Made by a program: the position numbers and the translations under genes
The notes under the pieces: model-generated
What the model saw: only the letters and a program-made list of their open reading frames with translations
The model's database searches: none
Told to the model about the DNA's origin: nothing
Assembly (NCBI RefSeq): GCF_000744815.1
Contig: NZ_JQMQ01000005.1
Span: 3,604,055 to 3,668,054 of the forward strand
DNA length: 64,000 nt
Reading direction: 5' to 3'
From: Phaeacidiphilus oryzae TH49
GTDB lineage: Bacteria; Actinomycetota; Actinomycetes; Streptomycetales; Streptomycetaceae
Shown: in pieces, positions 56,076 through 64,000 of the stretch
Layout: every line of letters starts with the position of its first letter
How positions within the stretch are numbered: position 1 is the first letter of the stretch

Positions 56076-58199
56076 TCAGCCGATCCTCAGCCGGGCGGTC
56101 CTGGTCACCTCGTCGATGTCGGAGGACCTGACCGTCACCGCCAACTGCCAGTCGCCTGCCATCGGCAGCTGGAAACCGGCCGCCGACCAGTGGCCCAGAT
56201 CGACCTTCTCGATCCTGACCGGGAGCGGTCCGAGCCGCTGCGCGGGCAGGGTGAGGGAGAGGTCCAGCTCGGGGACGTCGACCGGCTTGCCGTCGGCGCC
56301 GACGACGTAGGCGTGGACGGCGTTGGCGCCGGTCCGGCCGGGGTCGATCTCGACCTCCACCTTGCCCCGGGCGCCGGCCTCCGTGCCGCCGGTGTCGTAG
56401 GCGACCGTGGCGCTCGCCGGTCCCGACGCCGCCTGCGCGGCGGAGCCGGCGCCCGCCGACGCGGCGGCGACCGCCCGGCCGGGCGCGGTGTTGGTGAGGA
56501 GGGTGGTGACCACCAGCACCACGACCGCGAAGACCGCCTCCAGCAGGGTGGAGCGGATCAGCATCCCCCGGGCCGGCACGGCCTGCCGCGCCCGCCGCCG
56601 CGCGGCGTCATCCCTGGCCCGCCGCTGCCGCGCCAGCTGAGCCGCCCGCTCACCGCCGCCGGCGGCGGCCGCCGCGCCCTCGGGGGCGCCGACTCCTCCA
56701 CCGCCCTCGGCAACTGCGGCGCCCGCGGGGCCTTCCGCGCCTTGGGAGCCTTCCGAGGCCTCACCGGCATGCGCGGCTCCACGGGCATGCGCGGCTCCGC
56801 CGGCCTCCGCGGCCTTCCCGGCCTCGGGCGCCTCCTCGCCCCCCGTGGCCTCCCGGCCCGGCGTGGCCTTTCCGGTCTCCGCGTCCCGCGTGGGGCTCTC
56901 GGTATCCAGGCCTTCCGCCTGCTCCGCGTCCGGTGGCGGGCTCAGCGTGGCCGTCCAGGTTCGGGAGAGGTAGGCCGCGCCGAGGATCACCGCCACGCAG
57001 CCGAGTTTGACCAGGAGCAGGCGGCCGTAGTCGGTATCGGTGAAGGCCGACCAGGAGCCGAGGCCCCGCCAGGCCTGGTACGTTCCGCTGGCGGCCAGCG
57101 CGGCCACGCTCCAGAAGGCCAGCGTGGAGAACCTCCGCACCGCCGCCCGGTCCGCGCCGCCCTCGGACTCCGCCCGCCGTAGCCCGACCACCAGGGTGAC
57201 CAGTCCGCCCAGCCAGCCGGCCATGGCCAGCAGGTGAACGATGTCCACCGGCACCGCGAGCCCCACCTGCATCCCCACCGAGGCGTGGTCGGCCAGCGCC
57301 CAGGTGGCCGCCAGGCAGACCGCCACGGCGGCCCCGGCCGCGCCTGCCCACCGGCGGCCGTGCCGCCGTTCCAGCGCGGGCGCGAGGACGGCCAGCACCA
57401 CCCCGGCCGCCGCCAGCAGCAGGATCCGCACCGCGAGGACGGTGCCGAGCCGCTCCCCGAGGGTCTGCTGCACCAGCGAGAGGTCGAACACCCGGCCGAG
57501 CCCGGACGCCTGCGCATACGGGCCGCGCAGCAGCAGTTGGGCGACGGTGCCGACGAGCAGCGCCACCCAGCCGGTGAGCAGCGCCCGCTGCACCCCGCGC
57601 AGCGCGATCCCGCCCGGCCAGCAGAGCAGCACCAGGGCGCCCGCGCCGACCAGCAGCGCGTAGGCCGCGTAGGAGACGAAGCGGGAGCCGCCGTAGAGGA
57701 CGCCGACCGCGGAGGAGCCGTGGGGCGCCTGTTCCCCGGCCACCGAGGTGGTCGCCGAGGCGTGCCCCACGGAGAACGTCCAAGCGCCGGAGACCGGATG
57801 GGTGTCGGCCGAGACCGCCCGCCAGGAGACCGTGTAAGTCCCCTGCGCCAGCCCGGAGTCGAGGGCGACCCGCGCGCTGGACTGGTCGCCGCCCGCATGC
57901 CCGGACGGGCCGGTGTCCACCCGCCTCCCGGCCGGGTCGAAGACCCGTACGGCGTCCGTGGAGAGGGTGACCTGCTCGCTGAAGTGCAGCAGCACCTGGG
58001 TCGGCGGGCTCTCCACCACCGAACCCTGGTCGGGGGTGGTGGAGAGGAGCGCGGCGTGCGCGGAGGCCGGCGTCGCGCCGGCCAGCATCAGCCCGAGGAG
58101 CAGGCCCAGCAGGCCCAGCAGGCCGACCAGGCCGCTCAGGGTGGCCGGCCCGGCGGCGGTGCGCGCGCCGGTGCCGCCGATGGTTCGGGTCCCGCTCAT
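56076..58199 (-). CDS. CopC-CopD fusion protein with C-terminal domain
   Basis: 707 residues. Signal peptide, then mature N-terminus His48 (ASAHAALLSTTPDQGS) and CopC domain with DTHPVSGAW (Cu ligand His). CopD membrane domain (about 165-430, eight helices) follows; then an Ala/Gly/Glu-rich insertion (about 430-545), a further helix, and a C-terminal YtkA/FixH-like beta domain with GKVEVEIDPG and LGPLPVRIEKVD. Copper import/homeostasis in the envelope. Start overlaps the PCu(A)C gene stop by 4 bases (ATGA). Confidence 0.92.
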   Translation of the reverse strand: MSGTRTIGGTGARTAAGPATLSGLVGLLGLLGLLLGLMLAGATPASAHAALLSTTPDQGSVVESPPTQVLLHFSEQVTLSTDAVRVFDPAGRRVDTGPSGHAGGDQSSARVALDSGLAQGTYTVSWRAVSADTHPVSGAWTFSVGHASATTSVAGEQAPHGSSAVGVLYGGSRFVSYAAYALLVGAGALVLLCWPGGIALRGVQRALLTGWVALLVGTVAQLLLRGPYAQASGLGRVFDLSLVQQTLGERLGTVLAVRILLLAAAGVVLAVLAPALERRHGRRWAGAAGAAVAVCLAATWALADHASVGMQVGLAVPVDIVHLLAMAGWLGGLVTLVVGLRRAESEGGADRAAVRRFSTLAFWSVAALAASGTYQAWRGLGSWSAFTDTDYGRLLLVKLGCVAVILGAAYLSRTWTATLSPPPDAEQAEGLDTESPTRDAETGKATPGREATGGEEAPEAGKAAEAGGAAHARGAAHAGEASEGSQGAEGPAGAAVAEGGGGVGAPEGAAAAAGGGERAAQLARQRRARDDAARRRARQAVPARGMLIRSTLLEAVFAVVVLVVTTLLTNTAPGRAVAAASAGAGSAAQAASGPASATVAYDTGGTEAGARGKVEVEIDPGRTGANAVHAYVVGADGKPVDVPELDLSLTLPAQRLGPLPVRIEKVDLGHWSAAGFQLPMAGDWQLAVTVRSSDIDEVTRTARLRIG

Positions 58200-58714
58200 G
58201 GCGACTGCCGCCCGTTCGGCTGGTAGGTGAGGGGTTCGACGGGGGCCTCCACGGTCAGTGTCCCCGAATGCCGGAAGGTGAGCCGGAGTTCGACCTTTCC
58301 GCCGACCACCGGACGCCGTTTCAGCCCCATCAGCATGAGGTGCTTTCCGCCGCGTGCGAAGACCAGGGAGCCGTGCGCCGGCACGGTGGCGCTCTTCAGC
58401 GGGGTCATGGTGGAGTCGGTGGACTGATGGAGGGTCACGCTGCCCGCGTCCGGGCTGCTCGCCGAGAGCAGGGTGTCCGGGGTCCCGCCGCTGTTCCGCA
58501 CGGTGAAGTACCCGGCGGCCATGTCGGCCGAGGCCGGCTGCGGTATGTACGAGCCGCTGACGCTGAGCCGGGCCGGGGCGCCGCCGGTCGCGGTGGCCGC
58601 GCCGGTCGCGCCGGTCCCGCCGGCCGAGGCGCCGGAGCAGCCGGTCAGGGTGATCGCGAGGGCCAGACCGGCCCCCGCCGCCGCGGTGCCGGCGAGGTGT
58701 CGTCGCGCGCTCAC
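58196..58714 (-). CDS. PCu(A)C copper chaperone, lipoprotein
   Basis: 172 residues from GTG 58714 (GTGA overlap with the Sco gene). Lipobox LTGCSG. DUF461 fold: MAAGYFTVRNSGGTPDTLL, LHQSTDSTMTPL and GGKHLMLMGLKRR give the His/Met Cu(I) sites (HxxxxxxM...HxM). Delivers Cu(I) to Sco/cytochrome oxidase. Coupled to both neighbours. Confidence 0.93.
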   Translation of the reverse strand: MSARRHLAGTAAAGAGLALAITLTGCSGASAGGTGATGAATATGGAPARLSVSGSYIPQPASADMAAGYFTVRNSGGTPDTLLSASSPDAGSVTLHQSTDSTMTPLKSATVPAHGSLVFARGGKHLMLMGLKRRPVVGGKVELRLTFRHSGTLTVEAPVEPLTYQPNGRQSP

Positions 58715-59478
58715 GAGGCCTTCTCGCCCTTCGCGATCAGCGGGATGTCGTGGGCGAAGACCTTGCTGGTGGTCCCGCTGGTGTAGAGGACGTGCGCCTG
58801 CTGGTCGCCGGCGAAGTAGCCGAGCACCTCGGCGCCGTGGGTCGAGGTGACGGTGCCGTCCGAGTTCTTCACCGGCGGTTCGACGTCGACGCCGACCGAC
58901 CGGGCGGCCTTCTGGATGGTGCCGAAGTCCCCGGTGAGCCCGATGAAGCTCTTGTCGAAGGAGTCCAGCCAGGAGCGCAGCGCCTTGGGGGTGTCGTCCT
59001 TCGGGTCGGTGCTGACGAAGACCACGTCGGTCTTCTGCCGCACCGACTCGGGGAGCTTCTGCATGCCGACCGCGATGTCGCCCATCGTGGTCGGGCAGAC
59101 GTCGGGGCACTTCGTGTAGCCGAAGTAGAGGAGCACCGACCTGCCCCTGGTCTGCTGCCGGAGGTCGAAGGGCCTGCCTGCGGTGTCGGTGAGGGTGACG
59201 TCCGGCATGGCGAAGCTGCGGCTCAGATAGTGGCCCTGGTACGGGCCGTTGTCCTGGACATGGGTGACCTGGGCGGCCGAGTCCTGGCCGGCCGAAGAGC
59301 CGGAGCCCGAGCCGCAGGCGGTCAGGGCGAGCGCCGCGGCCGCGGCGACGGCGCCCGCCGGGGCGCCCCGGCGCAGCATACGGCGAGCGCGGGAGGCGCG
59401 GGGGTCGCGGGAGGCGCGGGAGGCGCGGGGGTCGCGGGCAGAGGGCGTACGGGAGGAGGAGTGCGCGGAGAAGTGCAT
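58711..59478 (-). CDS. Sco1/SenC family copper-delivery protein, lipoprotein
   Basis: 255 residues from ATG 59478. N-terminal Arg/Ser/Asp-rich repeats (DPRASRASRDPRASRARR), then a signal with lipobox ALTACGSG. Thioredoxin-like fold; Cu ligands TKCPDVCP (CxxxC) and His in TSTHGAEV. Assembles the CuA site of cytochrome c oxidase. Alternative start ATG near 59380 would skip the repeats. GTGA overlap with PCu(A)C gene. Confidence 0.93.
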   Translation of the reverse strand: MHFSAHSSSRTPSARDPRASRASRDPRASRARRMLRRGAPAGAVAAAAALALTACGSGSGSSAGQDSAAQVTHVQDNGPYQGHYLSRSFAMPDVTLTDTAGRPFDLRQQTRGRSVLLYFGYTKCPDVCPTTMGDIAVGMQKLPESVRQKTDVVFVSTDPKDDTPKALRSWLDSFDKSFIGLTGDFGTIQKAARSVGVDVEPPVKNSDGTVTSTHGAEVLGYFAGDQQAHVLYTSGTTSKVFAHDIPLIAKGEKAS

Positions 59479-59575
59479 CGGAAGCAACCTCGGGTTGTGC
59501 GAGCAGGATGGGGGCGTGCGGCGGACGGGGCCGCGCCGGTGGGGTGCCGGACGCGGCCCCGCCGCCTGTCGCGGA

Positions 59576-60328
59576 TCAGCGGTCGGTGGAGCCCGGCCGG
59601 CCCGCGCCGCCCCGGCGCCAGCCGAAGAAGCCGAGCAGCGCACCGATGACGCCGACCACGATGCCGACGATCCCGAGCGTCCTGGCCGTGGTGTCCGCGC
59701 CGCTCGGCCGGCCGGCGGCGCTCGCCTGGCCGCCGCTACCGCTACCGCTGCTGCCGCCGCTCCCGCCCGCAGCCTGGGAGGACTGGGACGAGGCCGCCGA
59801 GGTGAGTTGCAGTACCGGCGCCGGGTTCGCCGGCTCCGCCTGGCCCGGCTGCGGTACCTCGATCCACCGCGTGACCTGGCCGTTGCTGTAGGTCTGCAGC
59901 GCCTTGAAGGGCAGCGAGGCGGCGTCGGAGGGCAGCGGGCCGAGCGAGACCGGGAAGTCCTGGAACTGCCCGGGCGCGATCTTCCCCCCGCTCCAGGTGA
60001 TCTCGGTGACGGCCTCGGTGACCTGGCCGTCGTCGGTCGTCAGCGGCTTGCTGAGCTTGGTCTTCCGCACGCTCACCGTCCATCCCGGGACCGGCTCGGT
60101 GGCCACCGAGGCGATCGGGTGGTCGGTCGGCAGGAAGACCTGCAGCTTGGTGGTGTCGGCCGCGTCCTCCTCGTTGGGCGCCCGGAAGGACACCTCGGTG
60201 TAGGAGCCCTTGGCGGCGCTCTGCGGGTTCACGGTGACGTGCGCGGACGCGGTCCCGGCGGCGGCCAGTACGGCCGCCCCGGCGAGCGCCCCGACTACCG
60301 CGGCCCGGCGGGCGATGACTGTGGACAT
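59576..60328 (-). CDS. YcnI/DUF1775 copper-binding protein
   Basis: 250 residues. Signal ends ASA and His30 becomes the mature N-terminus (AHVTVNPQSAAKGSY), the YcnI Cu(II) ligand; later RWIEVPQ carries the conserved Trp. A Ser/Gly-rich stretch and a C-terminal helix (IVGIVVGVIGALLGFFGWRR) anchor it. Copper-limiting-inducible in B. subtilis. First gene of the copper unit after a 98-base gap before Sco. ATG 60328 with AGAGGAA. Confidence 0.92.
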   Translation of the reverse strand: MSTVIARRAAVVGALAGAAVLAAAGTASAHVTVNPQSAAKGSYTEVSFRAPNEEDAADTTKLQVFLPTDHPIASVATEPVPGWTVSVRKTKLSKPLTTDDGQVTEAVTEITWSGGKIAPGQFQDFPVSLGPLPSDAASLPFKALQTYSNGQVTRWIEVPQPGQAEPANPAPVLQLTSAASSQSSQAAGGSGGSSGSGSGGQASAAGRPSGADTTARTLGIVGIVVGVIGALLGFFGWRRGGAGRPGSTDR

Positions 60329-60449
60329 GCTGATTCCTCTCCGCACGGAGAACGATCGGTGGTGTCGGCGTTTGGCCCGTCCACCGCCGCGCGCGGCAGC
60401 CCCGACCGGCGACCGGCCGGTCCCGGCAGAGCGGGAGGCTGGTCGGAGG

Positions 60450-61361
60450 TCAGCGGGCGAGCGCGAAGCGGCCGGTGTCCACCGGCGGCCCGCGCCTGAT
60501 CAGCACATGCCGTAGCAGCGCCCCCCGGGGCAGCCGCCGCTTCTCCTCGCCGTGCCGGGGCGCCCGGCGGGCCGCCGGCTCCGTCAGCCCGAGCCGTCCG
60601 TGGAGCAGCGCCGCGGCCAGCGCCAGCACCCCGCACAGCGGCAGGGCGTACGCGGCGCCGCGCCGGAGCAGCCCGAAGAGCGCCAGCTCCCCGCGGCGCA
60701 GCCACCAGCCGGCGGCCAGCGCGGCCAGCAGGTGGCCGGCGATCATCGCCGGGGTGAGGCCGAGGCCCACCGAGTGGGTGCAGAACCAGAGCGGGGCGGA
60801 GAGCCCGTGCGCCGTCCCGCCCCCGGCGTACGCCCCCGGGTCGATCCCGGCCCGGCGGACCACCTCGGCGGCGCTGGTGCCGGCCGGCAGGGGGCCGCAG
60901 AGCAGCTGGGCGGCCAGTCGCCCGAGCGCCGAGCCTCCTCCGCCGCCGGTGCCGCCGGCGCCTCCGGCCATGCCCGCCATCCCGGCCATCCCGGTGGCGC
61001 TCGCCGAGCGCGCGGACGCCGAGCCCGCGGACCCGGAGCCCGCGAACCCAGAGCCCGCGGTGGCCGTGCCGGCCAGGAAGTGGAAGACCAGGTGCAGCCC
61101 GAGCTGGCCGGCCGCGAGGGCGCCGGCGATCGCGGGCAGCCCGCGCTCCCGCCCGGCCAGGGCCGCGGCGGCCGCGAGCACTCCCAGCCAGGACAGCAGC
61201 AGGGTGGTCGCGGGCACCGCGCAGTCGCTCGCCATGCCGTGTCCCAGCGCCGAGACGATCACGCACACCGTGGCGAACGGGACGGCGCGCAGCACCCGCA
61301 GCGCGCACGGCACCAGCGGGGCGGCGGCGTGGCGTCGGGGCGCGGGGCTGGCGGGTCGCAT
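60450..61361 (-). CDS. Membrane protein of unknown function, next to copper genes
   Basis: 303 residues, about six helices. A Gly/Ser/Ala/Met-rich loop (about 98-145: ATGMAGMAGMAGGAGG) lies between the second and third helices; scattered His (HLVFHFLAG, HSVGLGLTP, GHLLAAL). ATG 61361. In Streptomyces similar genes sit beside YcnI; role perhaps in copper handling. Not a family I can name with confidence. Confidence 0.75.
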   Translation of the reverse strand: MRPASPAPRRHAAAPLVPCALRVLRAVPFATVCVIVSALGHGMASDCAVPATTLLLSWLGVLAAAAALAGRERGLPAIAGALAAGQLGLHLVFHFLAGTATAGSGFAGSGSAGSASARSASATGMAGMAGMAGGAGGTGGGGGSALGRLAAQLLCGPLPAGTSAAEVVRRAGIDPGAYAGGGTAHGLSAPLWFCTHSVGLGLTPAMIAGHLLAALAAGWWLRRGELALFGLLRRGAAYALPLCGVLALAAALLHGRLGLTEPAARRAPRHGEEKRRLPRGALLRHVLIRRGPPVDTGRFALAR

Positions 61362-61493
61362 GGCGGCAGCATCATCTCATCGGGCCCGTGGGCCGCCTGC
61401 ACCGGTCCGTCCGATTCCGTGGAGGGTGGTTCATTCTCCTGACCGTCGGCAATACCTACTGGTATGTGGAATCGCCACCCGGAGGAGCCTGCC

Positions 61494-62282
61494 GTGGACA
61501 TCTGGTGGAGCCTGCACCTCCGGCGCGAGCCGGCAAGCGTGCCGCTGGCGCGGCGGGTGCTGCTGGACACCATGTCGGCCGCCGGAGTGGAACACGAGGT
61601 GGGGCACGACATCGCCACCGCCTTCACCGAGGCCTGCGCCAACGCGGTGGAACACGCCGCCCGGGCGCCGGAGGCGGGTGACGGATTCCAGGTCACCGTG
61701 CGGATCGCGGGCGACCGGCTGCACGTCCAGGTGATCGACTCGGGCCCGCGGGGCCGGCGGCTGCCGCCGGTGGTCTCGGCCGGCTCCCCGGTGCCGACCG
61801 GAGTGCTGGGCGCGGGCGGCGCCGCTCGGCTCTCCGACTTCTCCGGCTTCTCCGGAGTCTCCGCCTTCACCGCCGGCCCTGGCCGGTCCGCCCCGGGCCG
61901 GTCCGGTACCGCCGCGTCGCGGGCCGCCGCCACCACCGCCCGCCCGGTCCGGCACGCCCGGCGGCACCGGACGGCGGCCGGCTCCGCCTCCGGCACCGGC
62001 GGCGGCCCCGTGGGCGCCGGCTCCCCGGCGGTGGCCCGGGCCTGCCGGACGGCGTCCGCCGCGGACGTGCCGGAGGGCCATGATCCCGGGCCCCGCACGC
62101 CGGGGCGGGACTCCGGGCACGAGCTGCCGGATCCGAGTGCGGAGAGCGGGCGCGGACTCTTCCTGATCCGGGCCCTCACCGACCACGTCCGCTTCCGGGC
62201 GCATCCGCGCCGGGGCACGGTGGTCTCCTTCGACAAGGCGCTGCGCTACGGCGGGGAGCCCTTGTCGGCCCGCGCCTCCTAG
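61494..62282 (+). CDS. Anti-sigma-type ATP-binding protein with large insertion in the GHKL domain
   Basis: 262 residues from GTG 61494 (GGAGGAG six bases upstream). SpoIIAB/RsbW-like: LHLRREPASVPLARRVLLDT, N-box FTEACANAVEHA, G1 VIDSGPRGR, and after a long gap G2 SGRGLFLIRALTDHVRF. Residues about 97-220 between G1 and G2 form an Ala/Ser/Gly/Pro/His-rich insertion, about 120 residues, absent from the compact family. Probably binds a partner sigma or anti-anti-sigma factor. No partner gene adjacent. Confidence 0.85.
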   Translation: MDIWWSLHLRREPASVPLARRVLLDTMSAAGVEHEVGHDIATAFTEACANAVEHAARAPEAGDGFQVTVRIAGDRLHVQVIDSGPRGRRLPPVVSAGSPVPTGVLGAGGAARLSDFSGFSGVSAFTAGPGRSAPGRSGTAASRAAATTARPVRHARRHRTAAGSASGTGGGPVGAGSPAVARACRTASAADVPEGHDPGPRTPGRDSGHELPDPSAESGRGLFLIRALTDHVRFRAHPRRGTVVSFDKALRYGGEPLSARAS

Positions 62283-62308
62283 CCGGGGCCGCCCCGGCTC
62301 GACCGGAC

Positions 62309-62339
62309 TTGACCCTCACGTCGCGTCAGGCCTCAACCT
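62309..62339 (+). promoter_or_regulatory. MerR-type promoter with 19-bp spacer and dyad
   Basis: -35 TTGACC (62309-62314), -10 CAACCT (62334-62339), spacer 19. Between them CCTCACG (62314-62320), TCG, CGTCAGG (62324-62330): an imperfect dyad like that of the tipA promoter (CCTCACGT..). It lies 28 bases before ATG 62367, suggesting autoregulation. Confidence 0.72.
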
Positions 62340-62366
62340 GGGCGTCGAAGGAGGGAGGGGTCGAGG

Positions 62367-63167
62367 ATGGTGGAGATGACGAAGCAGGTCGCGGAAGGCC
62401 GTACGGTCGGCCAGGCGGCCGAGCTGGCCGGGGTGACGGTGCGGACGCTGCACCACTACGACGAGATCGGCCTGCTGAAGCCGAGCGGGCGCACCCCGTC
62501 CGGCTACCGCCGCTACTCCGCGGACGACCTGGACCGGCTGAGCCGGATCCTGTTCTACCGCGAGCTCGGCTTCTCCCTGGAGGACATCGCGGCGCTGCTG
62601 GACGATCCGGCGGTGAGCGCCGTCGGTCACCTGCGCAGGCAGCGCAGGCTGCTCGGCGAGCGCATCGCCCGGCTGGAACGGATGGCCGCCGCGGTCGACC
62701 GGGAACTGGAGGCGAGAGGCATGGGGGTCGACCTGACACCCGAGGAGAAGCTGGAGATCTTCGGCGCGGAGTACGCCGAGAGGGAGGCCGAGTACCGGGA
62801 GGAGGCCCGGAACCGCTGGGGGGAGACCGAGGCCTGGCGGCAGTCGCAGCGGCGGGCGGCCGGCTACACCAAGGAGGACTGGCAGCGGATCAAGTCCGAG
62901 ACGGACGAGATCGAGCGGCGGCTGGCCGAGGCCGTGCGGGGCGGGGTCGCCCCGGACAGCCCGGAGGGGATGGCGGTCGCCGAGGCCCACCGCGCGCACA
63001 TGGGCCGCTGGTTCTACGACTGCCCGTACGCGATGCACCGCGGCCTGGCCGAGATGTACCTCTCGGACCCGCGGTTCACCGAGTACTACGAGCGCCGGGC
63101 GGCCGGCGCCGCGCAGTGGATCCGGGACGCGATCCTGGCCAACGCCGCCGCCCACGGCGAGGACTGA
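62367..63167 (+). CDS. TipA-like MerR-family transcriptional regulator
   Basis: 266 residues. N-terminal MerR HTH: TVGQAAELAGVTVRTLHHYD and GLLKPSGRTPSGYRRYS; coiled coil about 85-115; C-terminal TipAS drug-binding domain with FYDCPYAMHRGLAEMYLSDP, Cys219 being the residue that covalently traps thiopeptides (thiostrepton) in TipA. Activates its target on ligand binding. GGAGGGAGGGG precedes ATG 62367. Probably not tipA itself, which lies elsewhere in S. coelicolor. Confidence 0.93.
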   Translation: MVEMTKQVAEGRTVGQAAELAGVTVRTLHHYDEIGLLKPSGRTPSGYRRYSADDLDRLSRILFYRELGFSLEDIAALLDDPAVSAVGHLRRQRRLLGERIARLERMAAAVDRELEARGMGVDLTPEEKLEIFGAEYAEREAEYREEARNRWGETEAWRQSQRRAAGYTKEDWQRIKSETDEIERRLAEAVRGGVAPDSPEGMAVAEAHRAHMGRWFYDCPYAMHRGLAEMYLSDPRFTEYYERRAAGAAQWIRDAILANAAAHGED

Positions 63168-63228
63168 GCGGGGCGGGCGCGGGCCGGGAGCCCGGGTGCG
63201 GCCGGGCGCGAACGGGTGCGGGCCGGGC

Positions 63229-63248
63229 GCGGGCGCTTCGACGCCCGC
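63229..63248. terminator. Hairpin between convergent TipA-like and pepP-like genes
   Basis: GCGGGCG (63229-63235) and CGCCCGC (63242-63248) flank the loop CTTCGA. It sits in the 112-base gap between two convergent 3' ends. Confidence 0.55.
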
Positions 63249-63279
63249 CCCGGCCTGCCGCCCGCCGGCCGACCTCCCG

Positions 63280-64000
63280 TCAGCCGCGCAGCCCGGCCAT
63301 CCAGCGCTCGACCTCCGCCGAGGTCCGCGGAAGGCCCTCGGAGAGGTTCCGCCGGCCGTCCGCGGTGACCAGGATGTCGTCCTCGATCCGGACGCCGATG
63401 CCGCGGTACTCCTCCGGGACGGTCAGGTCGTCCTCCTGGAAGTACAGGCCCGGCTCGACGGTCAGCACCATGCCCGGCTCCAGCGTCCCGCCGACGTACT
63501 GCTCGACCCGTGCCTGGGCGCAGTCGTGGACGTCCAGGCCGAGCATGTGGCCGGTGCCGTGGAGGGTCCAGCGGCGCTGGAGGCCGAGTTCGAGCACCCG
63601 CTCCACCGGGCCCTCCAGCAGGCCCCAGGCGACCAGGTGCTCGGCCAGCACCCGCTGGGCGGCGTCGTGGAAGTCGCGGAACGCGGCGCCCGGGCGGACG
63701 GCGGCGATGCCCGCCTCCTGCGCCTCGTACACCGCGTCGTAGATCTTCCGCTGCAGGTCGGTGAAGGAGCCGCTGATCGGCAGGGTGCGGGTGACGTCCG
63801 CGGTGTACAGGGTGTGGGTCTCCACGCCGGCGTCCAGCAGCAGCAGCTCGCCCTCGCGGACCGGGCCGTCGTTGCGCACCCAGTGGAGGGTGGTGGCGTG
63901 CGGTCCTGCGGCGCAGATCGAGCCGTAGCCGATGTCGTTGCCCTCGACCCGGGCGCGGCGGAAGAAGGTGCCCTCGATCCAGCGCTCGGAGGTGGCGATC
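63280..64000 (-). CDS. pepP: Aminopeptidase P family (Xaa-Pro aminopeptidase), C-terminal part
   Basis: The gene runs off the right edge; visible are about 239 C-terminal residues. Pita-bread M24 metallopeptidase with metal ligands LLLLDAGVETHTLYTADVTR (two Asp), GTGHMLGLDVHD (His), VEPGLYF (Glu) and RIEDDILVT (Glu). Removes N-terminal residue before Pro, using Mn/Co. Stop at 63280-63282; start outside the window. Confidence 0.93.
   Translation of the reverse strand, partial: IATSERWIEGTFFRRARVEGNDIGYGSICAAGPHATTLHWVRNDGPVREGELLLLDAGVETHTLYTADVTRTLPISGSFTDLQRKIYDAVYEAQEAGIAAVRPGAAFRDFHDAAQRVLAEHLVAWGLLEGPVERVLELGLQRRWTLHGTGHMLGLDVHDCAQARVEQYVGGTLEPGMVLTVEPGLYFQEDDLTVPEEYRGIGVRIEDDILVTADGRRNLSEGLPRTSAEVERWMAGLRG

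Overview
The window looks like a stretch of the central chromosome of a Streptomyces-type actinomycete (Streptomyces, Kitasatospora, Streptacidiphilus or a close relative). It is extremely GC-rich, has GTG/TTG starts, leaderless promoters (TANNNT six or seven bases before the start codon), and a gene order that matches, as I remember it, the S. coelicolor dnaB - thiC - hisC - cydABCD - serS - pheA - pepP segment (about SCO3910 to SCO3970). A perfect 14-bp parS core and several perfect TTATCCACA boxes fit a position fairly close to oriC, although oriC itself (dnaA/dnaN) is not present. No tRNA, rRNA, IS element, prophage or CRISPR array was seen.

Layout. 0-3.6 kb: edge of a MATE exporter, a DnaA-box cluster, dnaB, then a GNAT acetyltransferase and a nitroreductase. 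3.7-10.8 kb: a parS site followed by a flavin/redox group (two PNPOx-fold FMN proteins, an OYE-family ene-reductase, a flavohaemoglobin-like protein with a very long disordered N-terminus), a Nudix hydrolase, a LysR regulator and a small holin-like membrane protein. 10.9-14.2 kb: cupin and TenA genes, a DUF5326-like membrane protein, then a TPP riboswitch that contains the ribosome-binding site of thiC. 14.2-19.7 kb: a membrane protein with SSPGF-like repeats, a PP2A-like phosphatase whose reading frame is broken in its proline-rich N-terminal part, a LacI regulator and a HisC-type aminotransferase.

20-31 kb is the respiratory core: two complete tandem cydAB pairs (cytochrome bd oxidase), separated by a strong terminator, then one fused cydCD exporter and an orphan GAF-domain sensor kinase. 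Only the second cydAB pair has a visible Rex operator, so the pairs are probably regulated differently. 31-40.5 kb: a HAD phosphatase, an LLM-type oxidoreductase, a metallo-beta-lactamase-fold protein with a zinc ribbon, three consecutive related membrane-anchored proteins of unknown function, and a four-gene double ABC exporter operon. 40.5-46.2 kb: an MFS exporter and a divergent siderophore-uptake locus (two FecCD permeases, a lipoprotein binding protein and a siderophore-interacting reductase) around an iron box; its ATPase is absent. 46.3-54.7 kb: a Clp ATPase mixing ClpC- and ClpB-like traits, an SDR, a HAD gene overlapping serS, a polysaccharide deacetylase, a second DnaA-box cluster and pheA. 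54.7-61.4 kb: a copper/haem export and cuproenzyme-maturation operon (YcnI, Sco1, PCu(A)C, CopC-CopD fusion, DyP peroxidase). 61.5-64 kb: an anti-sigma-type ATP-binding protein with a large insertion, a TipA-like MerR regulator behind a MerR-type promoter, and the 3' part of a Xaa-Pro aminopeptidase gene.

Three copies of an inverted repeat (arms GGGGCGCGGGGAACTGCGCG and its complement) lie at gene 3' ends at 40.5, 46.2 and 49.8-50.1 kb. Points most worth checking are the duplicated cydAB with split Rex control, the membrane-anchored paralogue triad with the inverted repeat beside it, the atypical Clp ATPase, the insertion in the anti-sigma-like ATPase, the frameshifted phosphatase and the DnaA-box clusters.
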